A DNA stretch of 64,000 bases from NCBI RefSeq assembly GCF_964204645.1, contig NC_134025.1, forward strand, positions 1,166,001 to 1,230,000, given 5' to 3'. Both the position numbers and the translations under genes were made by a program. Under the pieces are notes generated by a model that was given only the letters and a program-made list of their open reading frames with translations, did no database searches and was not told the origin of the DNA. Source of the stretch: Tubulanus polymorphus. Taxonomy: Eukaryota; Nemertea; Palaeonemertea; Tubulaniformes; Tubulanidae. This document shows, in pieces, positions 42,671-56,230 of the stretch; positions within the stretch are counted from its first letter, which is position 1; each line of letters opens with the position of its first letter.

Positions 42671-44493
42671 CTGCAAAACAAGAAAAGCCACATAGAGAAT
42701 CAAAGACGCGTCAATGAAGGGTAGGATAAAGGTGTGGTCAAAGTTTGGTATTAGTTAATCAAACTTGTAAATCAATGAAAAGCCCACACTTAGAATGCAC
42801 CGCCCGAAACGTTTCCTTGACTTAGTATAATGTAGTCTATTCAACACTTATTCAACGTTGCTGAATATAACTGGGGTATTGGAATAGGGTAATAGTATTC
42901 CTGAAGATGACTAGGATGAAGTCAAAACGCTGAAATAAACTACTAAAATATATATAGCTCAGCATGGAAACATTTCGTACTTGATTTCTAATTCTTAGTG
43001 TGAGATATTCATATCATTATTACAACACGGACTCGAGATAAGAGAGTTGTATCAGTGCTTCTTACCCACAACACTCACAGTTTATAATACAATATCATAA
43101 TCATCTCTTCTCTTGTCGCCAGATTACAGCCAGAAATTCATGCATTTAAATGCGTTAATTTAAGACTGTTCGGTATTTCGTGAGATTGTCATCAACTTTA
43201 ACCGTGTTATCATTTCTGCTATAGAATAACAGTATCTAATTTCAGAAATTCATTTACGTCATGAAATGACCATGACATCATACATTATGCTCGATGACGT
43301 CACACGCCGCTGTTCCGTGTTATAAGAGACTTAGAGACTGGTTCACCTCACTGGTGAAACATAATTACACATTAGTGGCTTGTGTGACTTATACACCGTC
43401 TTACTGTTAACAAGACGCGACTCGCTTCTGAAACACGGTCTGCTCAATTTGCTCTTATAATTGGAACTCAATTTGCTCTTATAATTGGAAAACACCGCAG
43501 AACTCTCACAGTTCGTCACACTTTACGCAAGAAAACAACTCACTTTTCTGATTAGTTATTTTGTAAGTAAAAAATCAGAATGAACCGAAGCGGGTGAATC
43601 GATCAACAGAAAACCAACCGCTTAACAATCAAACCGTGAACGTTAACATAATTGAATCCAACAACAACAGGCTGGTTTGAAAAAGAAATTTTTTTTCGTC
43701 AATAAAATGAACCGCTGTATGAGTAGTAGGTCCATTGAAGCGAGTGCCGTAAATGTAATGATTTTAGAAAAAGTTTTCAAAGACTCGATGTCCGTGTTTT
43801 CACTTCAAATAGACCAAGAGCATCGAATGAAATGTAGCCGCTACGATATCGGCGATGTTTGTTATCCGAGATTCGTTCTTCAGTTCTCAGAAACAAGGTT
43901 CATTTCCTTTCAACACCTCCTTGTCATGTCGCAGGACCACAGTCAGTATTATAACACCCCCAGCGAGAAGCGAGAAGCCTCTTATTCGGCTATCAAATAA
44001 CTATATTGCGAGAAAGCCACGATGACCTTACACTATATTCACGAGAAATGTCATTTCTCAGAAAGTGTTGGGATCGGAAATAAGTCGACCGTGTAGAAAT
44101 AGTGGCACGACTTTACCAAAATAAGAGGCTATTGCTCTAATGTAGTGTCTACGCGTTGCCTGTAGATGTGAGGATTCTCGTTTTAGATTTAGAGTATAAG
44201 AATCAATTATTATTCGCTATGGAACATTGAACCAAAGCACTAGTGACATTTTGACCCCATCGAAACGTCACTATACTCTCTTATAGTTTTGAAAATGGCT
44301 CCTAGAATTGGATCGAAACGTCTAAGATTTTCTTCATAGTTATGAGGTTTTTCTTCTATTGAATCATAGACAGTCACTAGATGGAAATTTAACTCAGACT
44401 AGAATCATCTTCTTAAAAATACTTACTTCGCAGCGTCCTGGAAGACCTCTAACTGACCATCATCGTCTACATCACTGTTCTCACTTTGACTTG
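42505..44493 (-). CDS. Eight-cysteine knottin (agatoxin-like) secreted peptide precursor, 5' exon missing
   Basis: Two exons, 44493-44427 and 42670-42505, join in phase 2 (AA|GTAAGT to an acceptor TTTCTTGTTTTGCAG). The first encodes an acidic pro-region (SENSDVDDDGQLEVFQDAA). The split codon makes Lys, giving a Lys-Arg processing site immediately before a predicted mature peptide of about 53 residues. That peptide has eight cysteines spaced C-x4-C-x10-CC-x4-C-x-C-x8-C-x-C, the arrangement of the agatoxin-like inhibitor-cystine-knot fold, and ends Gly-Arg, which suggests trimming and C-terminal amidation. Such folds occur both in venom peptides and in ordinary neuroendocrine peptides of non-venomous animals. 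Nothing here indicates which, and a neuropeptide-type role is equally likely. The first segment needs an upstream exon ending in phase 1; no signal-peptide exon was identified on the minus strand up to 64 kb. Confidence 0.75.
42901..42940 (+). mobile_element. Dispersed retroelement-end motif, copy B (in knottin intron)
   Basis: CTGAAGATGACTAGGATGAA followed by GTCAAAACGCTGAAATAAAC. Shares flanking AATAAACTACTA and AAACATTTCG with copy A at 40.0 kb. Confidence 0.45.
42941..44426. other. Knottin gene intron, nothing else recognised
   Basis: Contains a 25-base tandem duplication (CTCAATTTGCTCTTATAATT at 43442 and 43467) and a CRE-like TGACGTCA near 43296. A 107-codon plus frame (43677-44000) has no motif and no splice support. 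Confidence 0.45.
44427..44493 (-). CDS. Knottin precursor, pro-region exon
   Basis: 67 bases between an acceptor (TTTTTCTATATTTTTCAG) and a consensus donor GTAAGTA. Encodes 21 mostly acidic residues and two bases of the Lys codon. Confidence 0.72.
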
Positions 44494-47400
44494 CTGAAAA
44501 ATATAGAAAAATAAATAACGTATTAAAGTTATGATAAATCTAACAGTTTGAACGTAGTTAGACCGATGTCAATCAGGATATTCAGTACTGTATTACTGGA
44601 TAACTTGACTATAGATATTTCATCAGGTCTATGAGTCGAACGAACAGACGTATCGAAAAATGCCGTCTAGAAGTAAAGTCGAACGAATTCTGTAAATAGT
44701 TGGACTGGAATGAACGATATGTACCAGAATTTTCATTTCCATAATTGATTTCTAGCAAGTTACGATAATAGATAATCAAGAATTCAAGAACGACTTCTCT
44801 GATGATAGAATATACGACCACTTTAGATTGGCTGTCGATTTGGCACATTTTCTAATCCAGAGACCAAGGACGATGTAAAGATCCTACTTTATACTTATTT
44901 CCAACGAATTTCGGGGAGATGGCTCTTCTATAAGAAAACGAACAACTCGCGATGTCCCCGAATTTATGACAAACAAGTGGTTATTCCTGGCCATTCACTA
45001 ATGCATCTATACAGAAGTGTGAAGATATTCTTCATGCATTTACCATGAGCTAAAATATAGCTATATCTAACAGGACGCGCTCAGTATGTTACACAACGGT
45101 CAAATCATCAATCATAGACGATGATAAGATATTCAAATTTATATGAAAAAAAAGATCGTGTATACTAAGTAACGTATTTAATAACATCGACTGCCAGGGC
45201 AACTATGCGGATAATATGTAACTGTCGACTCGGTGTTTATTGCTGTTTTTATGTCGTTGTTTTACGTTGTATTCGCTATTATTTCTATCGCGTTTTAAGA
45301 AAGGTTTATGTTCATTTTGAGATGGCCACAATGAGGTATCACCCAATCAGAGCTGTTACATTAATTTCACCAATAAACTCTTGGTTTTATAGAATGCCAT
45401 AAAATGCTGTATAAAACTAGCCGTTTCATAGTCACACCATAACCGCGTGATTGATGGGGAATATATTAACCCTTGTATATCCACGACCAATTATACGTAC
45501 TCTTAACCGGGTAGAATAACAACATCCCCACCGGTCATTGGAATGTATACGGTATAATCATGGACTCTAAAACGAAAGTCCATGGTATAATGAAGTAGAA
45601 TTGAGTCGGTATTGTAGTCATCGCGGGTTAGTGAATTTTCCGGATGCAATAGTGAACACAATACGGCCACACGTTCAACCACGTAGAAACCAATAGTTAA
45701 TTGAAGTTTATTACAACCAAACAGTGAAGCAATACAATCCGTGATTGATGAATATCTAACTGTGTGAAGGGAATAAATGATTTTCGTGGCTGCGATGCCC
45801 CTTATACTTTGACGTTAGTCGCAGTTCGTAATTTACGTTGACAAGTTGTAGCGTCGACTTATACAGTAACGTACGGTTTATTCTTATCAGTGCACGGCGA
45901 CTAGACATTCACAGTCGATAAGTCCAACTACGCTTCAATTTCCGTCAAATAATCTGATAAAGAAAGAAACCTGTCCGCTGAGTAAGTTTTCTAAAGGTTT
46001 CATAAAATACGTCATCGTGTTTCTCTTGCTTGCATGCGGTTCTTAGTTCAAACAAAAATAAACAGAACGATTCAGCCGCGTGTGAGTCGATGTGTGCTAC
46101 GTCATCAATATTGGTTTTTCAAAATACAAACAATCATGAATATTAGCGTTTATTTTGTAATCATCTCAATTTCACGACTTTTATTTCTTATTAAAAGAAT
46201 ATTCATGTCTTTTAAACGATGAATTTCAAATGGCAATTGGGATATAATGTGAGAAGATGTGCACTACGTCATTGATTTTGGGGCTAGACTGGTTGCCAGG
46301 CAATTTAGAGTTCAGTCAATGGATTTATTCAAATTAAAAATAACTTTATTGATCTTTGATATGCAGTATATCCTTCATGCTGTATGAGTTATTGTCTTAT
46401 TTTTTCAAGGCATCATATAAACTACTAAGTTATAGTTTCATCGTTCTCGGTGTCGCCGTGAACTTCGCGCGATTATCTTCATAGCGATAAATTGAAAGAG
46501 TCAATGTTTATCTGAAATCGATGCGATATTCGTTCCGAAATTTAAGTAAACATTGTCTGACGAGTGTGAGAATTAGAATTTCAGATTCAGATTAAATTGA
46601 TGGTTCATATTTGACTTAGTTTCCCATTCGAGTAAACACGCGCGCACCTGCTCGCACCTGATCTACGTGATAAAATATAAATTAAGGCTTATATTGAATA
46701 GAAATGTAATGATTCGGCTTCGTGTAAAACTATAACAAATATAAATGTCAAATTTGATACGTATTTCCTCAAATCAATTTCACGAACAGCATTGATTCAA
46801 TTTTCTTCGTATTTTTTCTATATAGCATGCTATCATATTCAAAGGCCTGTGGCTCAATAACGATAATATGAAGCTCGTTTTACCAGTGTCTATGTATACA
46901 ACCTCAGGAGATACGCAGATAGAAATGCTAATTTAACGAAATGCCGGTTATTCGGTGTAAAGCGGGTTCTAAGATAACGATTAACGGGTCGGATGTAATA
47001 TGTATATTATACCAAACAAGAACTATCGCTCTAGAAGTGGCAATCGCTGAATGCTTTTTCTTTTGTAAAAATTCAGATTCAGGGCTCATTTACGTAGTCG
47101 GGGCTTAGATCTAAGAACATTCAATCGCACAACTTACGACCAGTCTTATGTGATTTAAGACCACTTTGGGAATTAAGGCACGATTTTGTCAAATTCAAAT
47201 CTAATGTTCTACAAAAAGTTTGCGAGTGCAAAAGCGAGGTCGTGTTGAAATAGCTTTTATATACAATTCTAATAAGTTTACGAAGATGTATCGGAATTGA
47301 AGAGTTTCTCGCCGGTTTTATCACGTATATATTCACACATACACGACTCCCATCAGAAATAAGGGGAAGATGTTATAGCATTGCTCTTCGACTGTAAGAT

Positions 47401-49140
47401 AAGAAGGACTTGTTTGACAACTGGCATCTGTCGTCATTCTCACACACAATTCTCATATATTTATTTATGCAAATTATATTTCTATCTGTATACATGAATT
47501 CTGTCTTCTATATATATATAGAGACGCTGTTTTCGGCTTCAAAAATATTCACCACAAACACCGTGCAATAACTGCAAATCTGATAAAGTGGAATCGTAAT
47601 GAAAAATCTATGTGCGTCCATATCATTTATCGGTTATTTTATCGAGAGAGAAAGAAATATAAAGGAAATGACTGCGAGGGAGAGAGACGGGCGGCTCCAC
47701 CCAAATTTGTCTTAGAAGTATTTCTTAAAACGAAAGCGATTGAAGGAAATAATTTGTATAGCTTTCAGCGAAATGTACCGAGGATATAAAATATATATAC
47801 GGCATATGAGTCTTATAAACAGCAAATTACAGCGATGAAATATTCAATATAAATTCTCCCGACGCGACGAATTAGGATCCATTTGTTAAAGTGATACTTG
47901 TGTCTGGCAAATACGCTCTCAAAAATTCCGTTTCTCTGTTTGTTTATGTATATAGACAAATTGATCTTTTGAAGACAATAAATTGACATAAGATTTTCCA
48001 GAAATGATGTAAACAGAACGAAAATGACGTGGTATTTATTTATAAATATGCAATAAAGATGTGTGAATTGCTTTCTTCGGATAAATCAATTCGATTCGAT
48101 CTTTTTTATTTCTATAGTGCGATGTATTATTTATTTTTTTATCAGCTAAATTCAGTTGTCGTGTTTTAAATTGAATCCTTCGAGGAAGAAAATGAGTAAA
48201 ATGTCAACACATCCCTAAAGATATCGCGGAAATATGCACCGAACGCGTGTAGGTGGATCTTAGTGTTTGAAATAATGCTGAATAATCATAACAAAAAAAA
48301 CCAGCGCCATACAGAGATAATAAGACACAACATACGTTAAAAACTGTACGGGAAGCAAGTGCTTAGTATTTGAAGAAGATTTTATATTCAACATCAAAAC
48401 AAAGCCGAATCGTAGTATTGAAGCGAACCTGTATCAATAGTGCGTCGATACTGTCCAATAGCTTTGACTTTTCGACACAATGATATCCGATTGTGACTAG
48501 CATGCATACAATATATCAATCGATGATACGCATTAATGTAATCTACGTCATTTCCAGGTAAAAACCCTTGAAAATCTCGCTGATAGTTCATCGTATAAAT
48601 ATCAAACTGACTGAATATCAAGGCGTCGACGATTTTTATACAAACTTGAAAACTTTATAGGATTTTCAGAACAATTCATTCATTTTTTTTTTCGTTTTTG
48701 CAAGGGATCTACAAAACGTTTACTATAAGAATCGAAAATTTTCCATTTCTATATTTGGAATCATCCGATTTCTACTGATCTTGGCTCAGTTAAGAAAGAC
48801 ATCGGAAATGAACTGATTTAACTCAAGCTTTACCCGCAAACACTGTGCAACTAAATCCTGAAATTCAAGCGCACTTATATTCATTCACTCTCGCAAATTC
48901 TGCGAGAAACTGGATCGCAGTTTCATTTGTGATAAACAAAAGCTGATTTAAGGATGGATAAATCAGAATTTGAGAGCTTCGTGTCATCTGATTTCCAGGA
49001 ATTCTTATCTGATTTCCAGGAATTGTTATGCACACGTTAAATCTACGGGTCTAAACAGATTCAGAAATTCTCGTCGAAAATGACAATCACCATAAACGCG
49101 AACTTCAAGGAAATGTCTGCCAAACGTCAGAAGTGCATTG
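44494..49140. other. No gene recognised
   Basis: AT-rich. I looked here on the minus strand for the knottin signal exon and found no hydrophobic start with a fitting donor. Short frames are random in character. Confidence 0.35.
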
Positions 49141-49149
49141 ATATTCTAA

Positions 49150-49212
49150 CCTCATACCCCTCATAGTCCTCACACCCCTCATACCCTCATACCCCTCATA
49201 GTCCTCATACCT
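49150..49212. repeat. Short minisatellite (CATACCCCTCATAGTCCT)
   Basis: Four units of CCTCATA(C/G)(C/T)CC type. Confidence 0.8.
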
Positions 49213-52200
49213 CGTGAATCTCGAATATTTTCTTACCGCGAACAGTTTTGAAAACACGCATTTAATCCTTCATTTCAGAAACTCGTTATAAAAAGATTTA
49301 GAATTACTGCGATCCGAAGCGCGCTATTTAAAGTTTCATCATCGGTATTTTTGCACTAAAAGAAATGTTGCATTCTACGAAATGTTGTTCAGGTGGTAAT
49401 TGGAAAATGCCAACGGCTAAATAACGTCTGAAAATAAGGCAAATAATTCAAATCAGAAAAATGTATACCGATAAACATGTTCTGCATTTTCCTCGTGTTA
49501 GAAACCACTGTTAATTTCTATGGTATATTTTACCTTACAAATTCAACAAATCTATGGCTTATTTTTCGATGAAAAAATCCTGCTTTCATTTCGATTTTAG
49601 AAAGCGTGTTATTTCGATTTTACGTAATTCCATTTTCTGATCGATATTTTTCCAGTGAAATATGAAACGATTTGCTGAAGGCATTTTTCTTGCACTCATA
49701 GAAATTAACGTGCATTTTATTGAATTTCGTTACACAATGATTTGATTTGATCACGCGTTTTACCCCAAGGCGACACATTTTATTTCACTTATTCGACTAT
49801 TTTATAGATTATTTACAGATTATATACACGTATCGTGAGTATTCTTTAATGGTAGATAAATGTCCACATAAAAATAACCACGTCCTTGAAAGATATCGAG
49901 CATATTTGATCTCTGAATTCACGTATAGTTGACAATGTAGTCTAATTTCTATCACCTTCTTGCTCATTATCTTAATTGGCTTGATATCATGTCAACAGTT
50001 GACTTCAATTAATCTTTCGTTTCTGAAACAGTTTGTTGGGGTATGTACATGTATAAATGTTTCATTCATCGTTCATGCGCGACTAAGTCGTATAGAATCT
50101 GGAGGCAACGTATGAGATTTCTAATAAAAGTGTAGCATCAGTGACGGTGGTGAGGAATTGTTTGTCACGCTACTGTATTTCTCTAAATAAAAACCCTAAG
50201 AAATAGAATTCCTCTACCTGCGGTCAGAGAATCCCGTTGAAGCGATTCCATGCAGCTTAAAAGTTTACGAAAATGTCACGCATATACCTCACGCGTATAG
50301 TTCAAATTCACCATCCTCGCCCCCGAATAAGTATCGCCCACTTGTACTTAACGGCCAGTATGACGTCACGCGTGTTATGATCAGGTGCCACGCAGAGTTT
50401 CTACTCCATGAAAGAACATTAACTCCCGTCTCTAACCGTGTCTCTCTTCGAGCATTCTTATACTGTTGATTTATGCATCCTAAACGTCAAATACTGTCAT
50501 TATTGAACAGATTCCGCGGTTGGAATACTGCTGCCTTACTGCCTTCATAAGAGCAGCCGGCCCACATAAAACGACTAAAGAGTTATTCAGCTATGAATAA
50601 CATAATGATTGATAAACACTTGGGTTTTTTATACTATTTATTTGATACCGCGTAGTGTGGATAAACTGGGCGTATCAATGACGATATATCAACGCAATCG
50701 ATAATATGAATACAATCAAAGGCGTTAACTATTGATTAAGATAGCTTAAAAGTTGCGTGGATAAAGAAAGAATCGCTCATTGACTCATGGTTTGATTCTG
50801 AGGAAGAAGTAATGGATTTTCTTGTTGTTTCTATGAATTCGTCGTCTCCACCCATGTACCGTATCTTAACCTTTTCATATAAAAATATCGATAAGAAAGC
50901 GTTATCGTCGGTTAAGTCAGTAATGGTAGAGCGCCATAGACGGAAGATTCTACCCGAAGAAAACCTCGTAAAAATTCCAGTTCAGGTGGGATTTGAGTGA
51001 TGTATTAATAAAGCTAATGGGTAGGTAGTCATCATCTGTGGGGAAAATACCGAAGGCCCGTTTGTTCATTCGTGCAGAAATACTGAGTACCAGGATATGA
51101 CAAGAAAACTAACTTGAGGATTTATTGAAGCCTAGAAAAATAACAAATATTTCGTCTAATATTGTCGACAATGAATAGCATTAAAATAGTATATGGAATA
51201 TTAATATAGTTATTTTGAAATTCAATATATCGCTAATTAAAATTGAATTGACCGACAACCAGTCTAGTCCCAATATTGATGACGTGGAGCGCATCCACTC
51301 ATGCAGTATCCCTTAGATAACGCCAAGTATTTATGAATATATAAAACTTTTTTGGCTTGAAAAAATTACCTGAATTTCTTCGTTGGTATGGGGAAATAAT
51401 CAGCTGCCCTAGCGTTTAAGAAAAATCACCTGATAATGCGAACAGTTAAAGCTACTTTTATTTGCTACTTTTCGTAGTTTTTGGGATGGTTAAGTCATCA
51501 GCGAGGCCCGGATATGAAATAGCGAACAAAGACAAAAAAGAGGAAATGAACGTTTTGTATCGATCGTTAATCGTTCCTGCGCGAGCATTAAAAATACATA
51601 GGACGCGTATATAGAATAGCGAGTAGGGGTCGAGGAGTTATTTGACTTGTCTCAGTCTAATGCTTGGACACGACTGGTGTTCGGGGTTAACATCTTCTCG
51701 GGCTAATAAATAATCATTTCTCTTCTCGCGGCGAGGGAGACCTCATCTATATTCACTACATGATGTATATCGATGTGTAGGTTGTATGAATAGGAGACGT
51801 CGTATATTTATGCATCGTCGTCCGCGGGAGCATCGTCCGTTTCCAGTCGTGATATCAACTCGAAATCGTAGATAAACGAAGAAAATTGTTTCGTATAATC
51901 GTTTTACGAATGCTAGAAATTGTTGAATTAACCGCGAGATGAAAACCTGATAGAAACTGAAAACATTCGACTTTTACTTCAAACGTTATCTTTGATATCA
52001 TTACGGATAGCGTTTATCAGACATCAAAAATAACATCGACGTGTTAGCTTTTAACTTCAGGTGAAGCGAACTAATTTAAATGTTGTTAACAGTTAAAACA
52101 GAAAAAACTTTCACCCAGAACTAAACTTAAGATAGAAGAAATAAATCGTTGGAAATTCCGAATTCTTTGATGATATTTCAGTTATAAACATGTTTATAAC

Positions 52201-52310
52201 TGAAGGCCAGGTTTCTATTCTAACCGATCAAGCAAGTCAACAACAAATGATGACGTCACTATACCGATATCCATAAGTCTCGGTCGAGCACGTCATCAAC
52301 CGCCCAGTCA
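49213..52310. other. No gene recognised
   Basis: AT-rich. A minus-strand frame of about 69 codons below 51944 follows an acceptor-like TTTCTATCAG but matches nothing known. CRE-like TGACGTCA near 50361. Confidence 0.3.
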
Positions 52311-52445
52311 CGGCGTGGCCGAATGGTCCGGACGGTAGCTTCCCAGGACGCGTGTTCCGAGATCGAATCCTCGCAGTACGGATATTCACTAGCTTTGTTT
52401 GGGTTAATAAATAAATTTTTTTCAAAAATTTTTCCAAAAATGCTC
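52311..52445 (+). mobile_element. tRNA-derived SINE or pseudo-tRNA
   Basis: TGGCCGAATGG (52316-52326) fits pol III box A and GATCGAATCC (52361-52370) fits box B at tRNA-like spacing. No proper acceptor stem forms. An AT-rich tail with AATAAATAAATTTTTTT follows, suggesting a SINE rather than a tRNA gene. Confidence 0.5.
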
Positions 52446-55400
52446 CAGTTTAATCTCTTTTTCAAAAATGCGCTTTAGTACTAATAGATAATCTATATAT
52501 AATGCGAATATAATTTCACACTTAACTCTACAAAAAATTAGAATTTCTCGAAAAGGAGCACGTGCAGACCTAGTGATTTTGATTTTTATCATGAAACAAT
52601 TTTCGGTTTTGCATCCAAATAACGGAATAACGATGCCATTATTCTCAGCGGTAGATAAATGTATCACATCTCTTCCAAACAATTTACTAAATACCAATAC
52701 TGTTGAATTCGCTGTTATATCGCTGCACAGTTATTCGCACACGTAAATATCGATGAATCACAGGCGTGAATTTCACGACCGCTGCGGTTCCAAATTTCTA
52801 TTCCCATTATACGGTTTTTAGTGTCACCGGGGATGCGTTAACTAATGAGGGTCGCCTAGCCGGGGTGATATCTCACCCCATCATCTCTACATTCGTGTGC
52901 GCTGTTACAGAAAGATAAATTGATTATAGCTCATCTCTTAGTCCGAGCTCTAGATTATAACATTCCTTTGAAAGAAGTGAATTTGTTAGGAAGATTGATC
53001 CCATGAAGCCATGTAGATTTGGAGGAGGGGTAGGGGTAGCTCTCCTATTTTGCCAAGATAACATCATCCATCATCATAACTTCATCGCTGGGCATTTTGT
53101 TTTAGAATCACTCGATGTGCTCAAAAATGATCCATTTTCGAATCTCTGGGAGAAGAGAACCCAAACTCCACCATCAAAAGGCTACGGCGCTGTTCGTGTA
53201 CCTTAATGTAGGCTTACATAAAACTAGGTCGTTTGGTGCCTAATTCTAAAATTTATTTCTGGATCCAACCCTGCCGCGAGATACATGGTGCATGTATCGA
53301 ACCACAGTGGTACCGATACACGTAACTTGTACCCGTTCCATTGAGACACTGATCTGTGATGTAGCGAATAATCATCTCAAGGCAACCTTTCTATGAACGC
53401 CCTCCTACAAAATGTCACTGGTAACTAGATCTATTTTCCAGATCTACAAACACGATGTTGATTCGTGATTTCGAGGAGACTCGCAGGAAATCTGACGCCT
53501 AACTGATTTGTTGCTCTATGCATTCAGTATGTAGTTAAAGTTTACCGTTGAGAACACGAAGGGCGTTTTTCAGTTCTCAGCAATTTTTACTCTCGATGGA
53601 TTTTTACAGTAAATACGGATAAACGATACGCAGCTATTCTTAAACAGTTATCGCATTTCCATCACAAACTCCTTGAAATAACCTTCAAAGAACATTCCGG
53701 GCTGAGAACATCATCGTATATAATTAAAAGCCGGATAAGTACATGCAAATAACTTCTAAATAATTATGTAATTGTTTTTTTTTCAAATATTATATCGCGA
53801 ATCGCTTGAATCGTAAAGTGTTTATTGAAATGACCAAGGCGGTGATGTGGTATCGGTGAAAACATCGGTTCGCAAAACATCAAAAGCAAGAAGTTTCGAT
53901 TGAATGTTTTGACAGTTTCGAAATGAAGTTCAGATGATTTTGGACGCGAGTGACTGTATATGTATTAATGCTCACAAATCGTGTTGATTGAGAGCTTCAC
54001 GCAAATTTGACATTTTTTGTATTCTTGAAGACGACGGCAGCGCGTGTGGATTAAAAACGTGCCTTAATTAAAGTCGTCACTCATCACAATAACACAGACA
54101 CTTCTCGCTTCGACGCATTTCACATGTTCGCCTCGTCAATCCGATCTGAAGATGTTCGGAAGCTTGTCTCGTTTTCACAACGCGCGAAAACATCGACAAA
54201 ATACGTGAAAAACCGTGAAATTTACGCGTTGTCAAAAACCAGTATAGAGGAAAACGATGTTTACTCGATACAAATTAAATTTTTCGCCGCCACGTGGGCA
54301 AAATGACGCCGATCCCGACTCGAAGTCGTTGAAATCTAAGCTTTAGCTGTCTTTATTAATTCTGTTAAGGGGATGAACTTTTGTGAACCATTTCTCCATT
54401 TTGAAATTGATAAGATTAGTTTTCGTTTACTGTAGACAACATTGGGCGTATATCAGCTTTTATAATTCAAACTGTGACTTTGACATTTCACGGTTCCAGT
54501 TTAGTTTACTGTCGGAAATATTGTTTCCAGTATTTTGTATTTTGATCTTTCTATAGAAACATGTTACATTTTAAAGTGTAAATCATCCAAAGGTTATTGT
54601 TGAATTACGCCTTTTTCGATTCGCTTCTTGTGAGATCCAATTATCAACAGCGTCTAATCTATTTATGCTGAACAAATGGGGGGAGAAAAACATTAGCAAA
54701 TAACACATAGAACTAGAGGAACAAGAAGACTTGTAAATGCACCCCCAAGAGAGCCATGATGTGGAGATTCAATTTTAGCTTATTGACCCACGAATTGTTC
54801 TATGAAATAAAATGAGGGTAATTTCCAAAAGGAATTTCCTTCAACGGGTTTATTTGCTTTCGAATAATTTGTTATACATTCATAGAATGCTTTTTGAAGT
54901 CACTTTGTAATCGAGGGATGTAAAATATAGCACTTTGATCAGCGATTGATTCTCTCTTATTTTCAGTCATTCAACCCGCCAGGGGTTGGTGTTGGTCAAG
55001 ACCAGGAGTCCTCCCATCTTATTCCCCGGCGCCGTTGTGCTGTCTGGATCCAATTCCAACGCTCTCGATTGGAATCTGACTGTGGAAATGAACTCATTCA
55101 AAACTCAAGTGTAAATCTATAACTATGAACTGTGGAACTGGTTACAGCTGACTGACAAACATTGCATTAAGCGAAGCAGCACTATTGTGTTTGTCTATAA
55201 ACCCTGGTACTGTTTGACGGGCGAACTGAGGTTATATATGGCGTTTACTCACTCGAGCGTGACTGAAATTGGCCGGCAGAAAATTCTATTTTTCCGATGG
55301 TTAATCGAGCTGAAACTTATGTAAGAGATAAAAGATTAGCGGTGTAATTGCTTTTGGTGATGGGGATTTGGATGACGATCTCGGCTGCGCTCTGATTACA

Positions 55401-55990
55401 ATATACTCAGCTAATATACCACTCAATTACCGATCGTTACTTCGTGATTATGATTATTAGTTAATCATGCCAAAAAGGGACATTTTTTTATGATCAACAC
55501 AAGGAAATATCACATCCTGAGGATAATTTATCCAAGTATATTCGAAAATAAAACGGGCATTTAAAAGCTAGACATAGGCCCAGAAAACACTTTTACTACA
55601 CAAGGTACAATCACGGATTCACCAGTTGAGATCCAGTGCCAAACGCTTCCCTCTAAGGAAAGCTGATAGAATAGATACGAATTAGTATGGATATAAGTAT
55701 GTAAATTCATTTTTCATTACTTGGAGGTTTTTTTCAGTAATTTCTAGCCATGTAATCACAAACGTAGGTGCTCTTCGCGGTACTGCCAAAAAATGTACTC
55801 AGGATGTTTTAAATCGAAAAGAAAGAAATGTCAAGAGAACAACTAATAGGAAGAGCCATTGGATCTCTTCTGTACCTTTCAGTATAATAGCCATGATATT
55901 TTTATTATTCGTAGCAAATGACACCGTAACCCGTGTATGGATCGTCGTGTCTTTTATGCTAGAAATAGAATTATTTGTGGAAGGCAAATA
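52446..55990. other. Mostly no gene recognised
   Basis: Apart from the SINE-like element at 53.3 kb. A segment after TCTTATTTTCAG at 54966 stays open for about 50 codons (SFNPPGVGVGQDQESSHLIP), but its composition resembles a dispersed repeat. It is not called as an exon. Confidence 0.3.
53262..53400 (-). mobile_element. tRNA-derived SINE-like element
   Basis: Minus strand: GTGTCTCAATGGAACGGG (box A-like), then about 45 bases later GTGGTTCGATACATGCACC (box B-like). Shares CCATTGAGACAC and CGGTACCGAT-like segments (plus-strand reading) with the fragment at 24.7 kb. Confidence 0.45.
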
Positions 55991-56230
55991 GCCGGTGTAA
56001 GTTCTCCTTGGGGGACTACATCTGAAGCTGCTCGTGAGCGAGAATCAAATAACTCTTTACCGATAGATCGTGAGGAGAGGGAGGACGAGTCACGTGATCA
56101 GTGGAGACCGACGATATTGACTCGATCGATTGAACAAATAGAAAAATATCGATTACAGCAGATACCGGATCGATTACCAGAAGCCTTCGAGAAAAATCGC
56201 GTAGAAAAATTATCTGAATTTTATATTTAG
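55991..56230 (+). CDS. Possible terminal exon, hydrophilic protein tail (unknown)
   Basis: Frame ending at 56230 after an acceptor-like GGCAAATAG. It encodes about 79 charged residues including EREDESRDQWRPTI, SIEQIEKYRLQQIPDRLP and KNRVEKLSEFYI. Codon use and the absence of low complexity are compatible with a real exon, for example a cytoplasmic tail. No upstream exon and no family were found. It may equally be chance. Confidence 0.25.
   Translation, partial: AGVSSPWGTTSEAARERESNNSLPIDREEREDESRDQWRPTILTRSIEQIEKYRLQQIPDRLPEAFEKNRVEKLSEFYI

Noticed and set aside
42505-42693. Met at 42693 as the start of a 62-residue cysteine-rich protein
   Set aside because: The Met and following hydrophobic codons are the polypyrimidine tract of the intron. 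A perfect acceptor and an in-phase upstream exon replace them.
55799-55987. Minus-strand hydrophobic start (QWLFLLVVLLTFLSF) as the missing knottin signal exon
   Set aside because: It ends in a stop a few codons after the hydrophobic core, and no donor in the needed phase follows it.
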